In this document: positions 59,859 through 64,000 of the stretch, piece by piece
How the letters are laid out: every line of letters starts with the position of its first letter
How positions within the stretch are numbered: the first letter of the stretch is position 1
NCBI GenBank assembly: GCA_027559495.1
Contig: JAMXSV010000003.1
Coordinates: forward strand, 1,922,001-1,986,000
From: Aurifilum marmelostoma
Taxonomy: Eukaryota > Ascomycota > Sordariomycetes > Diaporthales > Cryphonectriaceae
Reading direction: 5' to 3'
DNA: 64,000 nucleotides
Program-made: the position numbers and the translations under genes
Notes under the pieces: generated by a model
Database searches by the model: none
What the model was told of the DNA's origin: nothing
What the model saw: the letters and a program-made list of their open reading frames with translations, nothing else

Positions 59859-59880
59859 GTGTGTGTGTGTGTGTGTGTGT
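59859..59880 (+). repeat. (GT)n microsatellite
   Basis: About eleven GT units preceded by GTAT variants. Confidence 0.85.
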
Positions 59881-61010
59881 CTGCGTGCTCTCTGCAGCGT
59901 GTGTAATGATGCATAAATGTTACCTCCACGAAAACAAGGACAACAACCTCCTCGCCTCTCTCGCTACTGTCCCTATTTTGCTCATCCTCCTCATCCTGCT
60001 TCTCCACCACCTCACCCCCACACTCACCAAGATCGTAAAAGAAGAACAGTCTGAGACATGCAGCTGCAGCCCCCCCCCCCGCCCCCCCGGCACCAACATC
60101 CCTCAACGCAACCAAGAAGCAGGATCGCGTACCAGTGTGTTTGGATGCCTCCTCCTTCGTTAGAGGCAAGTGGCGCCATACAGCCCAGGACAGACCAGCC
60201 GCGCCGATGATGCACACACTGCAGCGGGGCGAGAGTGGAAGCTCGTTCATGTGGTCACGTAGGGAACGGGGGAGGGATACATCGCTTGACTTTTCTTCTT
60301 TTTAGATCAAGCAATCCTCCAGGTGGCGTTTGTTTGTTGGCTCTGCTTTTCGTTGTGTTTATTTTGGGGGAGGGCTCGCGCCTGGAGCGCGCGTTGTCGT
60401 TATTGCTGGCGTTGTTTTTCTGCCTTTGTCTCTTGTGACTGACAAAATACCACCACAGCGAGAGTGCCAGCCGAGTTGGAGTATCTCGCTGTGTTCGGGT
60501 CATCGCTGTACATGACCGCATCGGTAAAAGAGACTCTCGGATGACACGTTCAGTAAATAGGAGGGCTGGGTGTGTGCATAGTCCCCATACTGGGGTATTG
60601 CGTTGCATATCCAGGCAGATTGCCAACAGAGCAGGGCATCCAGGGAGACCTCGTATCAGCTTGCGCTGGGTGGATTGTGTTAAACCTGCTTACAAGACTG
60701 GATGGAACGCTGTTGATAAGCAAACACGACTCTCTGAAGTCGCTCTCTCTTCATTATCATCGACCCCTTTCCACCTGGTATCTTGATCCATTCCCAACCC
60801 CTTCCCAGCTCTGTACAATTCCAGCTATTATACAGATTAAAACCAGTAGACCTATCATTGCCGTTGAAAACACTAATGCAGAAAGAAAAGAAAAAAATGA
60901 AGGACTCTGCTGACATGGTGATTCCCACCTCTTGCGCCCTTTCGCCCAGTGCCCGGAACGCCCGTGACTGAATATATATACTGTACAAGCTCGCTCTCGT
61001 AGCCGATATC

Positions 61011-64000
61011 TCATGCGAAGCTGTCTTCGGCTTCCCAGCGGGAACTCTCGTTAGGCCGTCCTCCTCGGCTCCTCTTGATGGTGCTGCTGCTCCCCTCAGA
61101 GTCCACGTCACCAGTGCATGAGGATGGTGGTCCTTCGTCCAGTGAGAACATCGACAGATCAAATGGTGAGCCGTCTGGCCGCAGCAGCAGGCCCCTCTCG
61201 ACCATCGTCTTCCATACGATGTCCTTGACATGTCTGATCTTCTTGTCTACCGACAGACCGTCCAGTTTCTGAAGTTGTGCACAAGCCTTGACTATCTTGC
61301 GCTCATAGGTGCGCCGCTGTATCCTCGTGTCCATGTCGAGAAGGCGGCAGAATTTGGCATCACGCCCTGCACCTGCGTCGGGCAGTCGGTAGGGGTCAAT
61401 GGCTGGTTGACAAGCACCTCCCTTGCTCTGAACCACCATCTGCACCGTCGGGTAGAAGCCCTGAGTGAGCGAGGTGTCCCGGAGGTCAACCTCCACCAAC
61501 CATGGAAACTTGGCCAGTATCTTCAGGAGGGATTTCAGGTCCCCGAATCGATTTCCTGCAAGGAAGAGGCGCTTCAACCTTGGAATACCCAGGATGCCGC
61601 TGATATCCGAAAAACCGTTGAAGTTGAGATTTAGAACCCGTAGATTGGGCATCATCTCGCCTAGATTGTCAGGTAGTCGCTGGAGACCGCAGTTCGCCAG
61701 GTCTAGGAGCTGAAGATTCAAAAAATTGCGAGGCGGATCGAACAGTCCGAGGCGATTACCAGAGAGCAACAGTTTTCGCACCTCATACGCCCTAGCCAGT
61801 GTGGTCATGTCAAATGGTCTGGATCCGCCTTGCTCCCTAAGTGATAGTGTGTCTAGGTGTCGTGTTCGATGTAGACCATCCACAGTCGTCAACTTGTTGC
61901 GATCCGCGTAGACCAGTTGAAGGCTCGGCATCGCAGTCACGTCGAGGCGCCTGAGCTTGTTATCGCTGATCACGAGGTGCTTCAGAGGCATAGTCCCCAT
62001 GGGAGCAAACTCCACCATTTGATTGCCCCTCAGGTTGAGGTATGAGAGAGACAAGAGGTCATGCAAGTTCTCAACTGCCCGTATCTTGTTGCCCTCGAGG
62101 TCAAGCGTCGTGAGTCTCTGCAAGCTCGTGCCATCAAAGTCGAGTTCTTCGATGTCGTTGCCTTTGGCTCGGACCGTTAGTAGGGCCTCGTGGTACTTGA
62201 TGCCGTCCAGGTTGGCCAGGCCAGTGTTATCCGCAACCAGATCCCGCAAGTGCACCAGGTTTCGGAAGGAAGAGAGGCTCTTGATCTTGTTGCCCGAGAT
62301 GTCGACATATTGCAGGTTTGCGAGACGATCCCACGCAGACAGGTCGCTCAGCATGTTGTGAGAGACCCTCAGCTCACGGACAGTCGACGGAATGCCATCC
62401 AGTGCCCGGATCGAGTTCTTCGAAGCATCAACCTTCACAAGCCGCCCACAGAACCGATCGAGCATGTGCAGGCTGTTTAGGTTCTTGTCCCGGAGCTCAA
62501 TCTCCTTCATATCTTCCCAGAAAGGCTCGAAGGCTTCCACCTCTGCGATCTTATCAACCAGATGGCGAACGGCTTGAGACATGTGCTGTTTTGACCCATC
62601 ACCGGTGACGAGGTTGTGATCACCGAGAACGTAGCTGACTTCCAAGGCATAAGACTGGTCCTGATGGACAGTGAAGTCCGGTAAAGGCGTCAGCGAGAGA
62701 TCACCGACGTAATGGCCGATGATCTCTGCATTTTCTGGTCGGGGCTGTGGCTGTGGCCGCGCAGGACTCTTCACGAGTATGCTCAGGCTGGTTTGACGAG
62801 GCTTAGGCTTTAGCAGCTTCGGGTCTGCAAGACTCTGTTCGAGAATGATGCTGAGCTCCCTGCTGCCGCCAGCCTTCCCGCTCTGGCTGTCTTCGTCTTG
62901 TTCTTCAATGACGGACACCGGCTGAGGCACAAAGTTCTCTCCTTGGACCGGCTTGTGTCGCGATGGCGCACTAGAGGAGCTCAGTGGCCGTGGCATGTTC
63001 TCGGTCTTGTTGCTGTTTGACTGGAACGAGACGTTCCGGCCACCACTTCGCCCCTTGGGCTGGGGCAACTTCAGCATGATGGGCTCAACAACGCTGGCTT
63101 CTTGGTCATCAGACGTCCCACCAGCACGTACGTCCTGTATGACGATGGATACAGGTGATGAGAAATTGACTTGAGGTCGCCGCTTCGGCGAGGCCTCGTC
63201 AAGAAGATCGTTGTGTATGGTGATCTCCTTCTCGACGTCCTCGTCATCAGTCTCAACGAACTGATCAATCAGCCTGCTGGGAGATCTTGACGAGCCCTGC
63301 TTGCCCTGTCTGTCTCCAGAATCCCTCACCAGGATCGGTTTCAGAATGCCACTCGGATCGAGCCTGCCTTGACCTCTTGCGTTCATTTCCGCCTCGGTGG
63401 CTCGCGTGCCGGCCGCGCCCTGCGCCATTCTATCCCTCAGATTCTGCAGCTCCTTGGACACATCCACGGTCAGGTCAGGGATGTCGGCAAATGGGTCGTC
63501 TTCGCTGTTCTCCGACAGCAATGTGCTGCTGCGCCTGTGGCGTGTCGTCTGTGGGACTCTGGCTTTGACCCACACATTGCGTTCCTTGTCCAAGACCATG
63601 CTACCGACCTGATCAGGGATAAGATGGGACACGCTCTCCGGGGCGATCGTCCTTCTGGTGTCCGAGTTTCGCGACGAACCCGTTCGAACTGTCGAGTATC
63701 CAGACTCCGACCCAGACGTGTTGGAGGGGAACCGGCCGCGAAAGCGCTCCACCTGTTCTGCGGCCGTCGAGTTCTCATATCGGTTTGTTGTTTTCGAGTA
63801 CTTGAGAAATGGTGGGTGGCTGACGACCACACTGTCTTCCCGCATTCCGAGGTCTGAATTCTCCGACCTAGAGCCCCGAGACTCCTCCTCCAATGCCTTG
63901 ACGGCTTTGATGTCTTCCTTGGAAACACCGAGTGAGCGCAGAGAGGTGGCAATGATATCGTCCATGTCGCTATGCTCCTCATATTTTTTGAGGTGATTTG
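61011..64000 (-). CDS. cdc11: SIN scaffold protein Cdc11/Nud1 (SnaD) family, N terminus beyond the window
   Basis: One open frame of 995 codons before the stop at 61011, still open at the right edge. The first ATG in view is at 63965, but upstream residues (NHLKKYEEHSD) read on naturally into DDIIATSLRSLGVSKEDIK, so the gene is probably truncated by the window. Visible residues 1-470 are charged and disordered. From about 480 to 880 there are more than ten leucine-rich repeats (IELRDKNLNSL, LRELRVSHNML, YVDISGNKIKSL, TLDLEGNKIRAV, YLNLRGNQMVEF, KHLVISDNKLRRL, VLNLNFNGFSDI). The end has a capping segment (RRTYERKIVKACAQLQKLDG). Cdc11 in fission yeast, Nud1 in budding yeast and SnaD in Aspergillus anchor the septation/mitotic-exit cascade at the spindle pole body. 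The family call rests on the LRR pattern and the overall layout. Confidence 0.88.
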   Translation of the reverse strand, partial: NHLKKYEEHSDMDDIIATSLRSLGVSKEDIKAVKALEEESRGSRSENSDLGMREDSVVVSHPPFLKYSKTTNRYENSTAAEQVERFRGRFPSNTSGSESGYSTVRTGSSRNSDTRRTIAPESVSHLIPDQVGSMVLDKERNVWVKARVPQTTRHRRSSTLLSENSEDDPFADIPDLTVDVSKELQNLRDRMAQGAAGTRATEAEMNARGQGRLDPSGILKPILVRDSGDRQGKQGSSRSPSRLIDQFVETDDEDVEKEITIHNDLLDEASPKRRPQVNFSSPVSIVIQDVRAGGTSDDQEASVVEPIMLKLPQPKGRSGGRNVSFQSNSNKTENMPRPLSSSSAPSRHKPVQGENFVPQPVSVIEEQDEDSQSGKAGGSRELSIILEQSLADPKLLKPKPRQTSLSILVKSPARPQPQPRPENAEIIGHYVGDLSLTPLPDFTVHQDQSYALEVSYVLGDHNLVTGDGSKQHMSQAVRHLVDKIAEVEAFEPFWEDMKEIELRDKNLNSLHMLDRFCGRLVKVDASKNSIRALDGIPSTVRELRVSHNMLSDLSAWDRLANLQYVDISGNKIKSLSSFRNLVHLRDLVADNTGLANLDGIKYHEALLTVRAKGNDIEELDFDGTSLQRLTTLDLEGNKIRAVENLHDLLSLSYLNLRGNQMVEFAPMGTMPLKHLVISDNKLRRLDVTAMPSLQLVYADRNKLTTVDGLHRTRHLDTLSLREQGGSRPFDMTTLARAYEVRKLLLSGNRLGLFDPPRNFLNLQLLDLANCGLQRLPDNLGEMMPNLRVLNLNFNGFSDISGILGIPRLKRLFLAGNRFGDLKSLLKILAKFPWLVEVDLRDTSLTQGFYPTVQMVVQSKGGACQPAIDPYRLPDAGAGRDAKFCRLLDMDTRIQRRTYERKIVKACAQLQKLDGLSVDKKIRHVKDIVWKTMVERGLLLRPDGSPFDLSMFSLDEGPPSSCTGDVDSEGSSSTIKRSRGGRPNESSRWEAEDSFA

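Larger units (their letters stand above)
46978..61010. other. About 14 kb with no convincing gene, rich in simple repeats
   Basis: This lies between the 5' end of the kinase gene and the 3' end of Cdc11. No frame exceeds about 150 codons and none has a recognisable motif. GC content is not low, so it does not look like an AT-rich, RIP-mutated repeat block. Left part (46978-49900): the kinase promoter and leader, with purine-rich tracts. Middle (50000-53500): mixed sequence with one protein-like frame at 50470-50859 and a polypyrimidine tract at 51404-51455. Right part (54100-60100): dense homopolymers and microsatellites. I found no tRNA, 5S, snRNA or transposon by eye. Long leaders, non-coding RNAs or regulatory DNA are possible. 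Confidence 0.55.

Noticed and set aside
1..64000. Transposon, CRISPR array or biosynthetic gene cluster
   Set aside because: No transposase, reverse transcriptase, terminal repeats, spaced identical repeats, or polyketide/peptide synthase domains were seen.

Overview
The window reads as nuclear DNA of a filamentous ascomycete (Pezizomycotina, most likely a Sordariomycete). Genes carry short spliceosomal introns of about 60-150 nt with GTRAGT donors, CTRAY branch sites and YAG acceptors. Promoters are pyrimidine-rich. The recognisable proteins are fungal: a CFEM protein, a CYS3/MetR-type bZIP factor, CHL4/CENP-N, the SIN scaffold Cdc11, a Sak1/Ssp1-type kinase and ALG2. I found no rRNA, tRNA, transposon or CRISPR array. 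All calls come from reading the sequence; no database search was run.

Layout. 1-4.5 kb: mostly non-coding, with a weak candidate gene at 2752-3543. 4.5-6.7 kb (+): a 672-aa coiled-coil, proline/glycine/tyrosine-rich protein of unknown function. 8.0-9.6 kb (-): a von Willebrand factor A protein with an in-frame TAG ahead of an 80-codon open tail. 12.9-15.1 kb (+): a seven-exon PLP aminotransferase. 17.0-17.9 kb (+): a small, probably mitochondrial protein whose frame is broken. 18.4-20.3 kb (-): the bZIP sulfur regulator with a 1.04-kb intron. 23.1-24.7 kb (+): CHL4. 24.9-26.4 kb (-): a TatD-family hydrolase. 27.3-30.3 kb (+): the ribonucleotide reductase large subunit. 30.3-36.0 kb: intergenic, with weak coding remnants. 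36.0-37.2 kb (+): CFEM/GPI protein. 38.2-39.9 kb (+): ALG2. 40.7-41.9 kb (+): a secreted beta-propeller protein. 43.0-47.0 kb (-): the Snf1-activating-type kinase. 47-61 kb: about 14 kb with no convincing gene, rich in simple repeats. 61.0-64.0 kb (-): Cdc11/SnaD, running off the right edge.

How the genes relate. They are ordinary chromosomal genes rather than a cluster. Several act in cell proliferation: dNTP supply (RNR1), kinetochore (CHL4), septation signalling (Cdc11) and energy signalling (Sak1-like). MBF-type ACGCG motifs lie before RNR1 and CHL4.

The most notable pattern concerns sequence quality. RNR1 (three sites), ALG2 and the propeller gene each regain conserved reading by removing one base from a C5, C6 or G5 run, and the mitochondrial gene may do so at a C7 run. 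This points to homopolymer over-calling in the assembly, though real lesions cannot be excluded from sequence alone. I see no clear new biological system. The best leads are the TAG-interrupted vWA tail, the 14-kb gene-free stretch, the long bZIP intron and two possible unannotated genes.
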